The translations under genes were made by a program, and so were the position numbers. DNA of 64,000 nucleotides from Clostridiaceae bacterium OM02-2AC. Lineage in GTDB: Bacteria > Bacillota_I > Bacilli_A > Erysipelotrichales > Erysipelotrichaceae. This document shows positions 8,741 through 16,217 of this stretch, in pieces; position 1 is the first letter of the stretch, and each line of letters starts with the position of its first letter. A model generated the notes under the pieces. That model worked only from the letters and a program-made list of their open reading frames with translations. It was not told the DNA's origin and searched no databases. The DNA lies in NCBI GenBank assembly GCA_003481775.1, contig QULU01000020.1, positions 1 to 64,000 of the forward strand. The letters run 5' to 3'.

Positions 8741-8763
8741 GTGTAGTTATACTACACTATAAT
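8741..8763 (+). promoter_or_regulatory. Promoter overlapped by an ACTACA-type palindrome
   Basis: GTGTAGTTATACTACAC is a perfect inverted repeat (7-bp arms, TAT centre) whose middle supplies the -10 hexamer TATACT; a second TATAAT follows at 8758. A repressor bound here would block the promoter of the gene at 8776. It shares the GTAGT/ACTAC half-site with 6478 and 5212. Confidence 0.55.
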
Positions 8764-8775
8764 ATGGGGTGGAAT

Positions 8776-8961
8776 ATGGATTTTGGATATAAAGAAGGAG
8801 AACGATATAAAATCGTAAATCCTGAATTAAACGATCACAACAAAATGTTTACGGTTATAAAAGTCGAAGATTATAGCGTGTATTATATCTTTGATGGAGA
8901 ATCTACAATCCATGTATTTCATATTGGTTCGGTTTTTGAAAGTTATATAGAAGAATTATAA
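8776..8961 (+). CDS. Small hypothetical protein (61 aa)
   Basis: Starts MDFGYKEGERYKIVNPEL at the second ATG because GGGGTGG just upstream can serve as RBS, while the first ATG (8764) lies at the expected transcription start. The product is a small beta-rich domain of the SH3-like kind (KMFTVIKVEDYSVYYIFDG). Function unknown; directly controlled by the palindromic promoter at 8741. Confidence 0.5.
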   Translation: MDFGYKEGERYKIVNPELNDHNKMFTVIKVEDYSVYYIFDGESTIHVFHIGSVFESYIEEL

Positions 8962-8970
8962 AAAATCTTC

Positions 8971-9022
8971 ATAAAAGGGCAGACCAAAGCCCTAATTTAT
9001 TGAATTTCTTTGAAAATTTAAT
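8971..9022 (+). ncRNA. Structured RNA element, copy A
   Basis: Two hairpins in the 3' region of the preceding gene: AGGGC/GCCCT around AGACCAAA, and ATTGAATTT/AAATTTAAT. A near copy occurs at 32812-32863. In the second stem the two copies differ at paired positions in a compensatory way (A-T to C-G, G-T to G-C), while the AGACCAAA loop is identical. This indicates selection on RNA structure. Confidence 0.55.
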
Positions 9023-9061
9023 ATGTTTAATTGTTCTCAATGTATTAAGAATTGAAAAATA

Positions 9062-9074
9062 GGAAGTGACTTCC
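9062..9074. repeat. GGAAGTNACTTCC palindrome, copy 3
   Basis: Copy 3 of 16, about 25 bp upstream of the ssb start; flanks AAAAATA / TAAAAATA. Its position in front of a gene, with no T-run, suits a binding site better than a terminator. Confidence 0.85.
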
Positions 9075-9098
9075 TAAAAATAGAAGGGAGAAGGTTAT

Positions 9099-9485
9099 AT
9101 GTTGAATGAAGTAAATTTAGTGGGTCGAATTTCCAATGTACCAAGAATCAGTCGAACGAAAGCAAATGTAAGTGTAATTACTTGCAATGTTGCCAATCAA
9201 CGGAGTGAAAATTATGTGGACTTTATTCAATGTGTATTCTTTGACCAAGAATATTTGGAAAAAAGACTAAAAAAAGGTATGAAGATTTTAGTTAAAGGAA
9301 GACTACAACAAAATACCTATACAGATGCTGATACTGGAACAACGATTTATTATCATGAAGTCGTTGGAAAGGTATTGGAATTGATAGGTAAGATAAATAC
9401 TGAAGATGTATCAAAGAAAAAAACTGACAAATCAGAAGTTGTCAAGGACATCAATGATACTACAATAGAAAGAGAACGCTATTGA
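9099..9485 (+). CDS. ssb: Single-stranded DNA-binding protein
   Basis: 128-aa SSB with one OB fold: start MLNEVNLVGRISNVPRISRT, core NYVDFIQCVFFDQEYLEKRLKKG, then KILVKGRLQQNTY. It would coat transferred or replicating single strands. The C-terminal acidic tip (DDDIPF type) that recruits host replication proteins in chromosomal SSB is missing; the protein ends NDTTIERERY. RBS AGAAGGGAGAAGG. It sits in the early block. Confidence 0.93.
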   Translation: MLNEVNLVGRISNVPRISRTKANVSVITCNVANQRSENYVDFIQCVFFDQEYLEKRLKKGMKILVKGRLQQNTYTDADTGTTIYYHEVVGKVLELIGKINTEDVSKKKTDKSEVVKDINDTTIERERY

Positions 9486-9508
9486 ATAGCTAGAAAGGAG
9501 AAATATCT

Positions 9509-9937
9509 ATGATAGACCATAATGCTCAAGGTTGGAGATTGAATACTTGGAAAGAAGTAAAAGAAGTTATCGTAGAAGCCATGCAAAAGGGAAATATGTT
9601 TATTTCTGAAGCAGATGTTAATAATTATTACTTCAGCGATACAGATAGATTGGCTCAAGCACAAACGGAAACTGCCATCAGTTACATGGAGCAACAAATA
9701 TTTGATGGATTAAGAGTATATTATTCCAAAGTTGATCCAACAAAAACAGAAGAAGACTGGAAAGATTTCTACTATGAAACAGCAGATGCCATGTTCACTG
9801 GTACAAATCAGTTTTTGCATATGCGACTATTCTATTTTGTCTATATACCGAATGAAAGTCGAGTCATGATTATCTATTCAGCACCATTTGACTTCTTTGA
9901 CGATACAATTATGGAACACGAGTTTGAAAGAGAATGA
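9509..9937 (+). CDS. Hypothetical protein, coupled to cold-shock gene
   Basis: 142 aa, acidic, aromatic-rich (FLHMRLFYFVYIPNESR) with no membrane segment or known motif. RBS AAAGGAGAAA. Its stop overlaps the next start as ATGA, so it is translated together with the cold-shock protein. Function unknown. Confidence 0.6.
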   Translation: MIDHNAQGWRLNTWKEVKEVIVEAMQKGNMFISEADVNNYYFSDTDRLAQAQTETAISYMEQQIFDGLRVYYSKVDPTKTEEDWKDFYYETADAMFTGTNQFLHMRLFYFVYIPNESRVMIIYSAPFDFFDDTIMEHEFERE

Positions 9938-10134
9938 AAGGAGTCGTAAAATCATTTAGTCGTTTGAAAGGATACGGATTTATCCAATCAGAAGAGTTGG
10001 AACATGAAGTATTCGTTCATTATACGAACATTGATGATATGGATGGTTTCAAAACATTGAGTATCAATGATAAAGTGGAATTCAACTATGATAAAAACCA
10101 TAAGAGAGCAGTCCATGTCACAAAAAGAAAATGA
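9934..10134 (+). CDS. Cold-shock-domain protein
   Basis: 66 aa, one cold-shock domain: GVVKSFSRLKGYGFI holds RNP-1 (KGYGFI) and EVFVHYTNI holds RNP-2. Binds single-stranded DNA or RNA and may act as an RNA chaperone or help handle single-stranded transfer DNA. Its start overlaps the previous stop and its stop overlaps the next start (both ATGA), so three genes are translationally coupled. Confidence 0.85.
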   Translation: MKGVVKSFSRLKGYGFIQSEELEHEVFVHYTNIDDMDGFKTLSINDKVEFNYDKNHKRAVHVTKRK

Positions 10135-10643
10135 TACAAAAGAATAGAATTATGACAAAAAAAGGAATCATTATTTTTGATAGAAACATTGATGTAGAAA
10201 AGACACAGGAAAATGGGAAAAAGGTATGTGAAGCCTATGCACCTCTTATTCAACAGAGAATTCGATTGAAAATGCGTTTGCCATTGCATACAGGAAGTTT
10301 AATTCAAGTTAGTAGTGATATTAAGTCAGGTAATGGAATCGAAAGCGAATATATCAATCGGATTATAAAAGAGGGAGATCAAGTAGATTGTTTCTTGAAT
10401 TACATAGATGAAATGATTGAAATGGATGAAAAGGCAGGAAAATATCTGAAGTATAAATTGGTGGATGAACTTACAGATGAAGAAATTGCTTTAAAATTAG
10501 GTGTTTCAAGACGAGCCTTGTATGGTATCAAACCAAATGCGTATTTTCGTATAGCCATATGGAGTCATCAGGTAGCCTATATTAAAGAAAACACTTATGA
10601 ATTTATTTTCAATTATGCAGGATTATATGAACGATTAAAGTGA
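10131..10643 (+). CDS. ArpU/sigma-like transcriptional activator
   Basis: 170 aa. The C-terminal DEEIALKLGVSRRALYGIKPNAYFRIA is a sigma-70 region-4-like helix-turn-helix as in ArpU/RinA phage late activators; a helical domain precedes it. An internal ATG at 10152 is an alternative start. It closes the early operon and is followed by a promoter with an extended -10, so it may switch on the later genes. Family call is moderate. Confidence 0.55.
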   Translation: MIQKNRIMTKKGIIIFDRNIDVEKTQENGKKVCEAYAPLIQQRIRLKMRLPLHTGSLIQVSSDIKSGNGIESEYINRIIKEGDQVDCFLNYIDEMIEMDEKAGKYLKYKLVDELTDEEIALKLGVSRRALYGIKPNAYFRIAIWSHQVAYIKENTYEFIFNYAGLYERLK

Positions 10644-10792
10644 TAATCCATTTAGAAAATAAAGTGCTATAATGAAAATAGAAAGCGAGGGTATCAATAG
10701 GGGAATTTAAGTCAAGAACGAGCAAAAACTTAAAAATAATTCATTGGATATACTAAAAGATTAAAAATTATAGAAATAGGAGAAAAAAGAGT
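10644..10792 (+). promoter_or_regulatory. Extended -10 promoter before surface protein
   Basis: TGCTATAAT at 10665-10673 is an extended -10 element; the same TGCTAWAAT or TGCTATACT form recurs at 15986, 27132 and 31693. A 100-nt leader follows with RBS ATAGGAGAAAAAAG before the ATG at 10793. Confidence 0.5.
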
Positions 10793-12073
10793 ATGGAAAA
10801 CCAAAATACAAATAATTCAAATTTGAACAAAGACGAAAAACAAAAGAAAAACCAAAAACGGAATGTTGTATTGATTGGATTAGCATTGTTGGTATGTGCA
10901 GGAGCAGGGATTGGATATGCTGTGTCTAATAATAATAAATCTACATTGCCATTGAAAGAAGATCTAATTTTTGAGTATGGAGAAGCAATTAAACTTGAAC
11001 CTAAGACTTTTCTATCAAATGATGTAGAGGAAAATGTGTTAAGTTCCGTGGAATTAACTTCGGATTTAATGTCAAATGCAGAAAAATATACATTTGATAA
11101 GAAAAAGTTCACTGTAACATCCAAAGACAAAAAATACTTGGATGTTGGAGAGTATGAAGTCAGTCTTAAATATTCAAAAGAAAGCAAGGATGTGCCTTTT
11201 GAAGTTAAAGATACCAAAGCACCTGTATTCGAAGATTTCTTGACAGAAATTCGTATCGAACAAAACGCAGAAGATGTTGATTTAAAGGACTACTTCAAAG
11301 CTAATGATTTAAGTAGTGCAGAAATTACCATTGATAAGCAAGACTTTGACATCAAGAAAAAAGGAAAATATGATATTTCTGTATCAGCTACTGATAAATA
11401 TAAAAATACAACAGAAAAAAAATCTGTTGTAGTAAAAGTTGTTGATAGCAAAGATGCAAAAAAGAACGGATTAACAGAAACCGTAGATGGCAAGATTCCA
11501 ATGTCCAAAGAAACAAAAGAAAAAGTGGATAAAGGCGAAACAACGATCAAAAAGTCTGAAGATAAGGTAGAAAAACCAAACAGCGATAAAAATAATTCTA
11601 ATTCAAACAACAATTCAAATAATTCAAACGAAAAACCAAATTCAGACAAACCTTCTAAGCCAAACAATGATAACAATACATCTAAACCTAATGAGAAACC
11701 ATCTGAACACACTCATAATTGGGTAGAGCAGTTCAAAACAGTTCATCATGAAGAAAAAGGACACTATGAAAATGTCATGGTAGCTGACAAATGGATTGAA
11801 TACAAGCCTATTTATGATTATGTAGTTCATGATATTTGTAATACTTGTGGATTCGATTTGACTGCTAATGGGGTGGATGGAGCATCTCATGCAAAACAAC
11901 ATATGTTAAATGGAGAACCTGGGGGACATCACTCTGAAACTGTGCAAATAGAAGTTGGAAAAGAAGAAATTGTCCATGAAGCTGTTTACGAAAAGAAATG
12001 GGTTGTAGATAAACCTGCATGGGATGAAAAAGTAAGTATTGGATTCAAATGTGAATGTGGCAAATGGAAATAA
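10793..12073 (+). CDS. Membrane-anchored surface protein with Ig-like domain and Cys/His C-terminus
   Basis: 426 aa. A charged cytoplasmic start (1-23) precedes one membrane helix (VVLIGLALLVCAGAGIGYAV), then two beta-sandwich regions (the second, KAPVFEDFLTEIRIEQNAED to VVVKVVDS, resembles DUF5011/HYR Ig-like folds). A low-complexity Asn/Ser/Lys/Pro linker (about 255-305) follows. The last 120 residues are rich in His and Cys (HTHNWVEQ, HDICNTCGFD, CECGKW) and probably bind zinc. Type II membrane topology puts the domains outside. It may serve in adhesion or mating contact. Confidence 0.7.
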   Translation: MENQNTNNSNLNKDEKQKKNQKRNVVLIGLALLVCAGAGIGYAVSNNNKSTLPLKEDLIFEYGEAIKLEPKTFLSNDVEENVLSSVELTSDLMSNAEKYTFDKKKFTVTSKDKKYLDVGEYEVSLKYSKESKDVPFEVKDTKAPVFEDFLTEIRIEQNAEDVDLKDYFKANDLSSAEITIDKQDFDIKKKGKYDISVSATDKYKNTTEKKSVVVKVVDSKDAKKNGLTETVDGKIPMSKETKEKVDKGETTIKKSEDKVEKPNSDKNNSNSNNNSNNSNEKPNSDKPSKPNNDNNTSKPNEKPSEHTHNWVEQFKTVHHEEKGHYENVMVADKWIEYKPIYDYVVHDICNTCGFDLTANGVDGASHAKQHMLNGEPGGHHSETVQIEVGKEEIVHEAVYEKKWVVDKPAWDEKVSIGFKCECGKWK

Positions 12074-12139
12074 AATCTATACAATTACAAAATTCATGGT
12101 CTAATATAAATGCATAAAGAGAGTGGGTAATCACAAGAA

Positions 12140-12167
12140 AAGAGATAGGACGGCAATCCTATCTCTT
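12140..12167 (+). terminator. Strong hairpin terminator
   Basis: Stem of about 11 bp (AAGAGATAGGA / TCCTATCTCTT) with CGGCAA loop after the surface-protein gene, followed by ATTATTG. A loop of the same kind (TTGCCG) occurs in the terminator at 16560. Confidence 0.75.
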
Positions 12168-12183
12168 ATTATTGTTATGAGAA

Positions 12184-12206
12184 AACCCCTAGATAGTCTA
12201 GGGGTT
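12184..12206. terminator. Perfect palindrome AACCCCTAGA-TAG-TCTAGGGGTT
   Basis: Ten-base-pair stem with 3-nt loop directly in front of the broken ToxN gene. It may have been the terminator that ended a lost antitoxin RNA, or a deletion joint. Confidence 0.55.
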
Positions 12207-12222
12207 CAGTGAAGCTTTAGCA

Positions 12223-12708
12223 TTGGTCTGCGTTGTAACCTTTGTTGGAATCTTATTTGAAATAGATACAATGAAATACTTTGCTCCATTATCAAGTCCA
12301 AAGCAAAAACATTTAAAGATGAAGAATGATATTGACTTCTATAAGTTGAGTAACGGAAAACTAGGTGCGATTAACTTTAATAATATGATTCCTGTTCCTG
12401 ATGGTTCATATACTTTAATAGGCACTAAGACACAGAGTTTAACTTATCAAGAACAAAAATATAAAGCATTATTACGAAATCAATTAAGATGGTTAAACCC
12501 TGATGGCGAGAAGTTAAGGGATATTGCTTCAAACTTATACATGAATAGAATAAATAACACTTTGCCTTTTCGAGTACAAAAAAGGTGTTGTGACTTTCAA
12601 TTATTAGAAGAAAAGTGTAAAGAATATACAAAAATGATTTCTACTAAATCTTTTCAAGAATTAGAATATGATGAAATTGAGGAAGATTGTGCTGAAATAA
12701 ATATTTAA
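12223..12708 (+). pseudogene. ToxN/AbiQ-type toxin, N-terminus missing
   Basis: The frame shows the ToxN/AbiQ endoribonuclease core: GILFEIDTMKYFAPLSSPK, INFNNMIPVPDGSYTLI, LLRNQLRWLNPDGEKL, and CCDFQLLEEKCKEY. Compared with the intact relative at 27415, about 35 N-terminal residues are gone and only a TTG without ribosome binding site remains. A TAG within the palindrome at 12184 closes the frame upstream, and no repeat-type antitoxin RNA is present. The protein would end in EYDEIEEDCAEINI, a version of the acidic tail shared by many ICE proteins. Probably dead. Confidence 0.7.
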
Positions 12709-12714
12709 TAACAA

Positions 12715-12750
12715 AAAGATGGTATTCAATGAGAGGTATCATCTTTTTTT
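12715..12750 (+). terminator. Intrinsic terminator after truncated toxin
   Basis: AAGATGGTA / GTATCATCTT stem followed by eight T, just after the toxin stop. Confidence 0.75.
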
Positions 12751-12751
12751 G

Positions 12752-12825
12752 GTGCGCCCAGCATGGGCAGTAGCTAGGTGGTGAAAGTCCACTACAGGCT
12801 TTGCAGTAGGAACTGTTAGCTTAAG
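12752..12825 (+). mobile_element. Group II intron 5' fragment
   Basis: Begins GTGCGCCCAGCATGGGC, the conserved 5' end of bacterial group II introns, and continues with GTGGTGAAAGTCCACTAC and GCAGTAGGAACTGTTAGC, typical domain I sequence. The rest of the ribozyme and the reverse transcriptase gene are absent, so it is a truncated scar. It lies straight after the broken ToxN gene, so this spot has been a repeated target of insertion and deletion. Confidence 0.75.
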
Positions 12826-13027
12826 ACAAATATTTTCTTCCAAATGTCAATCTGTTTATATTGCTTGATAGCGATTCAAACAATTCTTCTTTAGAAATAT
12901 TATGTTCCTTCATAAATCTCACACATAAGATACTTATAAAAATATCGACTTCTGTTTTCGTATAATTACTTACTAAAGTTTCGATTTCTAAAAGTGCTAA
13001 CTCAGAGTCCATTTGTTTTTTATCCAT
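12821..13027 (-). CDS. Small hypothetical helical protein
   Basis: 68 aa, MDKKQMDSELALLEIETLVS, with RBS GAGGTG upstream of the ATG on the minus strand. All helical; no motif. Its 3' end meets the group II intron scar, so its natural C-terminus may have been changed. Confidence 0.5.
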   Translation of the reverse strand: MDKKQMDSELALLEIETLVSNYTKTEVDIFISILCVRFMKEHNISKEELFESLSSNINRLTFGRKYLS

Positions 13028-13241
13028 AAGAACACCTCATTATTTTAACATGGTTATTATATCATGGACATTATTACAAATAATGCTAATTCTTTCAGAA
13101 TGTAGTCTATTTGCTCCAACTCTATCAAAGGGAGTATAAATATACTAGACAAAGTGTCAGTTGCTCTTAGAATTCATTTAAAGTGGTAAATAAGACATAT
13201 GTGGGTTTTTGTTCTATGCTTTGAAGAACATATTTAATATT

Positions 13242-13514
13242 CTATAGAAAATCTCTTAATTTTTTGGTTTTATAAGGTTTTCTTGGATTCTTTTCAATCT
13301 CTAAGAGTCTTTTATCTTGTGGGTCGGATAAATAATAAACACAGATACTCAAATCTTCCAAATCTTCTATTTTCTTAAACCCTCTACGAATGTAATCTTT
13401 CCCACCATCTACAGTAACTGAACCACAACTACAAGATTTAATATCGTGTGTTGATGTACTTTCAATAATATCTCCACAATTTATGCACCTAGCTCGATTT
13501 TTTACAATCTTCAT
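13242..13514 (-). CDS. Small zinc-ribbon protein
   Basis: 90 aa from MKIVKNRARCINCGD; RBS GGAGAAGG places the start here rather than at the in-frame TTG at 13532. RCINCGDIIES and KSCSCGSVTVDGG give two CxxC/CxCG pairs, followed by a conserved-looking GGKDYIRRGF. This small family (gene-product-like, DUF7695-style) is common on Firmicute mobile elements; function unknown. Confidence 0.6.
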   Translation of the reverse strand: MKIVKNRARCINCGDIIESTSTHDIKSCSCGSVTVDGGKDYIRRGFKKIEDLEDLSICVYYLSDPQDKRLLEIEKNPRKPYKTKKLRDFL

Positions 13515-13667
13515 TTCATCCTTCTCCTTCAAAAATATTATTTATATTTATAATTATAACATTCTCTTAATAATTCTGATTAAAAGATGAAACAAAATAG
13601 CATAATGCTATTACTTAAAGAGGGTACAATGTTCAAAAAAGTTTGTTTTTCTATAAGATGATATATC

Positions 13668-13703
13668 CTTGTTTATAAACTTGTTTATATTCTTGTTTAC
13701 GGA
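13668..13703. repeat. Three 12-bp direct repeats (CTTGTTTA...)
   Basis: CTTGTTTATAAA, CTTGTTTATATT and CTTGTTTACGGA are consecutive with exact 12-bp period. They lie 40 bp before the iterons in AT-rich DNA and probably form the unwinding element of the replication origin. Confidence 0.6.
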
Positions 13704-13742
13704 GTGTTGAATGTTCAGTGTTTATCGGCTCAAAATGAATTT

Positions 13743-13874
13743 AATGTCCCCATGCAACAGACGAAATGTCCCCATGCAACAGACAAAATGTCCCCATGCA
13801 ACAGACGAAATGTCCCCATGCAACAGACAAAATGTCCCCATGTAGCAGACGAAATATCCCCATGTAGCAGATGA
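13743..13874. repeat. Six 22-bp iterons of a replication origin
   Basis: Six directly repeated, contiguous 22-bp units beginning AATGTCCCCATGCAACAG, with copies 5 and 6 reading ATGTAGCAG. The period is exactly 22 bp (two helical turns), the arrangement of iterons bound by Rep_3/RepB initiators. Directly upstream of the rep gene. This is an origin for theta-type plasmid replication inside the integrated element. Confidence 0.9.
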
Positions 13875-13885
13875 TGGGTATATTT

Positions 13886-13915
13886 ATGTCCCTGTTAAAT
13901 TTGACAAAGGGACAT
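13886..13915. promoter_or_regulatory. Inverted half-iterons (rep operator)
   Basis: ATGTCCCT ... AGGGACAT are inverted copies of the iteron core, spaced 14 bp, between the iterons and the rep start. In iteron plasmids such a pair binds Rep dimers that repress rep transcription; inferred here from sequence and position. Confidence 0.7.
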
Positions 13916-13954
13916 AATAAGTATATATTTCTTAATATAAGGAATGGTAAATCT

Positions 13955-14992
13955 ATGTTGAATGATGAAAATATTATATCGAAATCTAGATCAATCATTG
14001 ATTTAAGAAATGTTAATCTTACTATACAAGAATTCCGATTGATGGAAGTGTATTTATCGAAAATCAATCCACAGGACGAAACAACAGCATCTGTTACTTT
14101 TACTAAACAGGAATATTGTGATTTGATGGAAATTCAATCTAGATTATTGGAATCGAAACGATTAAATAAATATATGCAACATTTATTTAATAACAGTGTT
14201 ACTGAATGGTTGGAAGATGGAGAAAGTTTTGAAATGCATCCTCTGTTTGAAAAAGCAAAGTTTGATAAAAAAAATAGTACGATAACTTTAGAATGTGGCA
14301 AATCGGATTATGTACGAAAAATGTTTTTTGATATATCCAAAAACGGATATATTAAATACGCATTGAAAAATACTTTGTATTTACAAAGTGTCTATTCAAT
14401 AAAACTATATCTGTATTTGTTGGAAAATAGATTCCGTTCAACTTGGAAAATTGAATTAGACTGTTTAAAAGGAATTTTTGAATGTACTTCTGATTACTAT
14501 AATGATTTCAGAAGATTTAATTCAAAAATCTTGAAGACATCTATTGATGAAATAAATGAAATGACAAATGTTTTTGTTTCTTATGAAACAATACGAAAAG
14601 CTCGAAAAGTTGCAGAAATTGAATTCACTTGTCATTTTAAAGATACGAATGAAGTGATCAATGGAGAATTTGAAGAAAAGGATATTCCATCTATTTTTAG
14701 CACTTTAGCTTGGGATGAAATAGAAAATAACTTAGAATATGGTTCATTGGAATATGTAATCGCTGAAATTCAATACACATCGAAAGAATTATTGGGAAAA
14801 GAAGAATTAAGCAAGGCAGAATTAAATATCATTAAAGAATTATATGATTTGTACGGTGGACGAATGATGATTGTTGCTTCAAGAGAAGCAAGTACTTATG
14901 AAAAATATTCTTTGTATTACATACGAGAACTCATGAAGACTTGGATTATGAAGGGGTATAGTGTAGAAGATGTAGAGAATGGGAAACGATAA
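13955..14992 (+). CDS. rep: Rep_3-family replication initiator
   Basis: 345 aa from MLNDENIISKSRSIID. The start is chosen because the upstream in-frame ATGs (13871) lie within the iterons and operator and AAGGA precedes this ATG. Two winged-helix domains (WH1 about 10-125, VNLTIQEFRLMEVYLSKI; WH2 about 130-235, YALKNTLYLQSVYSIKLYLYLLENR) are the Rep_3/RepB pattern. It binds the adjacent iterons and starts replication, so the element can probably replicate as an excised circle. C-terminal 100 residues are less conserved. Confidence 0.85.
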   Translation: MLNDENIISKSRSIIDLRNVNLTIQEFRLMEVYLSKINPQDETTASVTFTKQEYCDLMEIQSRLLESKRLNKYMQHLFNNSVTEWLEDGESFEMHPLFEKAKFDKKNSTITLECGKSDYVRKMFFDISKNGYIKYALKNTLYLQSVYSIKLYLYLLENRFRSTWKIELDCLKGIFECTSDYYNDFRRFNSKILKTSIDEINEMTNVFVSYETIRKARKVAEIEFTCHFKDTNEVINGEFEEKDIPSIFSTLAWDEIENNLEYGSLEYVIAEIQYTSKELLGKEELSKAELNIIKELYDLYGGRMMIVASREASTYEKYSLYYIRELMKTWIMKGYSVEDVENGKR

Positions 14993-15013
14993 GAATAGGA
15001 GAGAATAAGATTT

Positions 15014-15916
15014 ATGAAAAAACAAATATCAAAGATATTACTCATTTTATTAACAAGTATATTTATTACTGGATGTTCGTTGGATTTAAAATCTGACAAA
15101 CCTATAGAAAATGGAATAATTCAGGAGAATGTGCAACTTACTGATATTCCTGAATTTAATGATGAACCGTATATCGTACTAAATGAGAATGTACCAATGT
15201 TTACTGAAGAAGAAACGGCAAGTACAGAGATATTTGAAGACTACTCTGATTTAGATAGATTCGGTCGGTGTGGTATTGCTTATGCTAATCTTCATCAGAG
15301 CATTATGCCAACCGAAGATAGAGAAAGTATTGGAATGATAAAACCATCAGGTTGGAAAACTGCAAAATATGATTTTGTAGATGGGAAATATTTGTACAAT
15401 CGGTGTCATTTAATTGGTTTTCAATTAGCAGGAGAGAACGCTAATGAAAAGAACTTGATTACAGGAACTCGCTTCCTAAATGTAGAAGGGATGCTTCCAT
15501 TTGAAAATATGGTTGCTGATTATTTGAAAGAAACAAACAACCATGTGTTATATCGTGTTACTCCTGTCTTTAAAGATAATGAATTGGTCGCTAGAGGGGT
15601 CACGATTGAAGGGTATTCCGTTGAAGATCATGGAGAAGGAATTCAATTCTATGTGTATTGTTACAATAATCAACCAAAAATAGAAATCAATTATCAAACA
15701 GGAGATAGTAAGGAAATTGCATCTTCTTCTGAAAATGAGCCTAACGATAGTGAAAAAAGAACCTTTATCGTAAATAAGAATTCAAAGAAATTTCACGAAG
15801 AAGACTGTGAAAATGCAAACAAGATTTCAAGCAAAAATAGAGAAGTTGTTGAAAGTGATGTAAATGCACTGATTGAAGAAGGATATGAACCAGCACAATG
15901 TTGTGTAGATAATTAA
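15014..15916 (+). CDS. Lipoprotein DNA/RNA non-specific endonuclease (EndA-like)
   Basis: 300 aa. Lipoprotein signal with lipobox ITGC (Cys21). NUC domain about 70-215: DRFGRCGIAYANL, SGWKTAKYDF, and the active-site region YNRCHLIGFQLAGENANEKNL with the catalytic His132 (the usual DRGH is NRCH here). A C-terminal cysteine-containing module (FIVNKNSKKFHEEDC) resembles the small Ada-like wall module often attached to such nucleases. It is an extracellular membrane-anchored nuclease that could degrade incoming or extracellular DNA. 22 bp after rep; RBS AGGAGAG. Confidence 0.8.
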   Translation: MKKQISKILLILLTSIFITGCSLDLKSDKPIENGIIQENVQLTDIPEFNDEPYIVLNENVPMFTEEETASTEIFEDYSDLDRFGRCGIAYANLHQSIMPTEDRESIGMIKPSGWKTAKYDFVDGKYLYNRCHLIGFQLAGENANEKNLITGTRFLNVEGMLPFENMVADYLKETNNHVLYRVTPVFKDNELVARGVTIEGYSVEDHGEGIQFYVYCYNNQPKIEINYQTGDSKEIASSSENEPNDSEKRTFIVNKNSKKFHEEDCENANKISSKNREVVESDVNALIEEGYEPAQCCVDN

Positions 15917-15946
15917 GAATATTATACATGATACAGAAATAAAAAA

Positions 15947-15981
15947 ACTTATACCTTTATTTTCTTTGGCAAGGTATAAGT
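15947..15981 (+). terminator. Terminator of nuclease transcript
   Basis: ACTTATACCTT / AAGGTATAAGT, an 11-bp perfect stem with a 13-nt loop, preceded by seven A (so it can also act from the other side). The right arm overlaps the spacer of the toxin promoter that follows. Confidence 0.7.
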
Positions 15982-15994
15982 CTTATGCTAAAAT
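15966..15994 (+). promoter_or_regulatory. Promoter of type I toxin mRNA
   Basis: TTGGCA at 15966, 17-bp spacer, extended -10 TGC-TAAAAT ending 15994. Predicted start near 16001, at GGACAGATTATT. Confidence 0.7.
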
Positions 15995-16086
15995 CATGGT
16001 GGACAGATTATTTAGGTAGTTCAGGTCGCTAGACCAAGGAGCGTTGAGCCTTGTTAATATAAATGTATTTTCGAGGAGTGATGCTT

Positions 16087-16173
16087 ATGAGTACATATGA
16101 AGCATTATCAATAATGTTATCTATACTAACTCTAGTCGTTGTTCTTCTAATCGAATTGATTAAGAAAAAATGA
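16087..16173 (+). CDS. Hol_Tox-type small membrane toxin (28 aa)
   Basis: MSTYEALSIM..., one hydrophobic helix, then IKKK at the end. This matches the 'putative holin-like toxin'/TxpA type I toxin family (MSTYE.LS.M start). Such peptides insert into the membrane and depolarise it when their antisense RNA is lost. RBS GAGGAGTG. Promoter at 15966 and bidirectional terminator at 16179. Confidence 0.8.
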   Translation: MSTYEALSIMLSILTLVVVLLIELIKKK

Positions 16174-16178
16174 CAAAT

Positions 16179-16217
16179 AAAAAACTACCTAAGTTTCCGA
16201 GGCGAAGGTAGTTTTTT
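16179..16217. terminator. Bidirectional terminator between toxin and antisense RNA
   Basis: AAAAAACTACC / GGTAGTTTTTT stem; A-run on the left and T-run on the right allow termination in both directions, as in convergent type I toxin-antitoxin loci. Confidence 0.8.

Noticed and set aside
11290..11712. Minus-strand 140-codon frame in the surface-protein gene
   Set aside because: A shadow of the low-complexity Asn/Ser/Lys linker; no RBS and no plausible protein sequence.
13743..13874. Regular short repeats like a CRISPR array
   Set aside because: The 22-bp units are contiguous without spacers and lie before a Rep_3 gene, so they are iterons.
13741..14067. Minus-strand 108-codon frame with repetitive end
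   Set aside because: Its repeats (CLLHGD...) are translated iterons; there is no RBS and it opposes rep.
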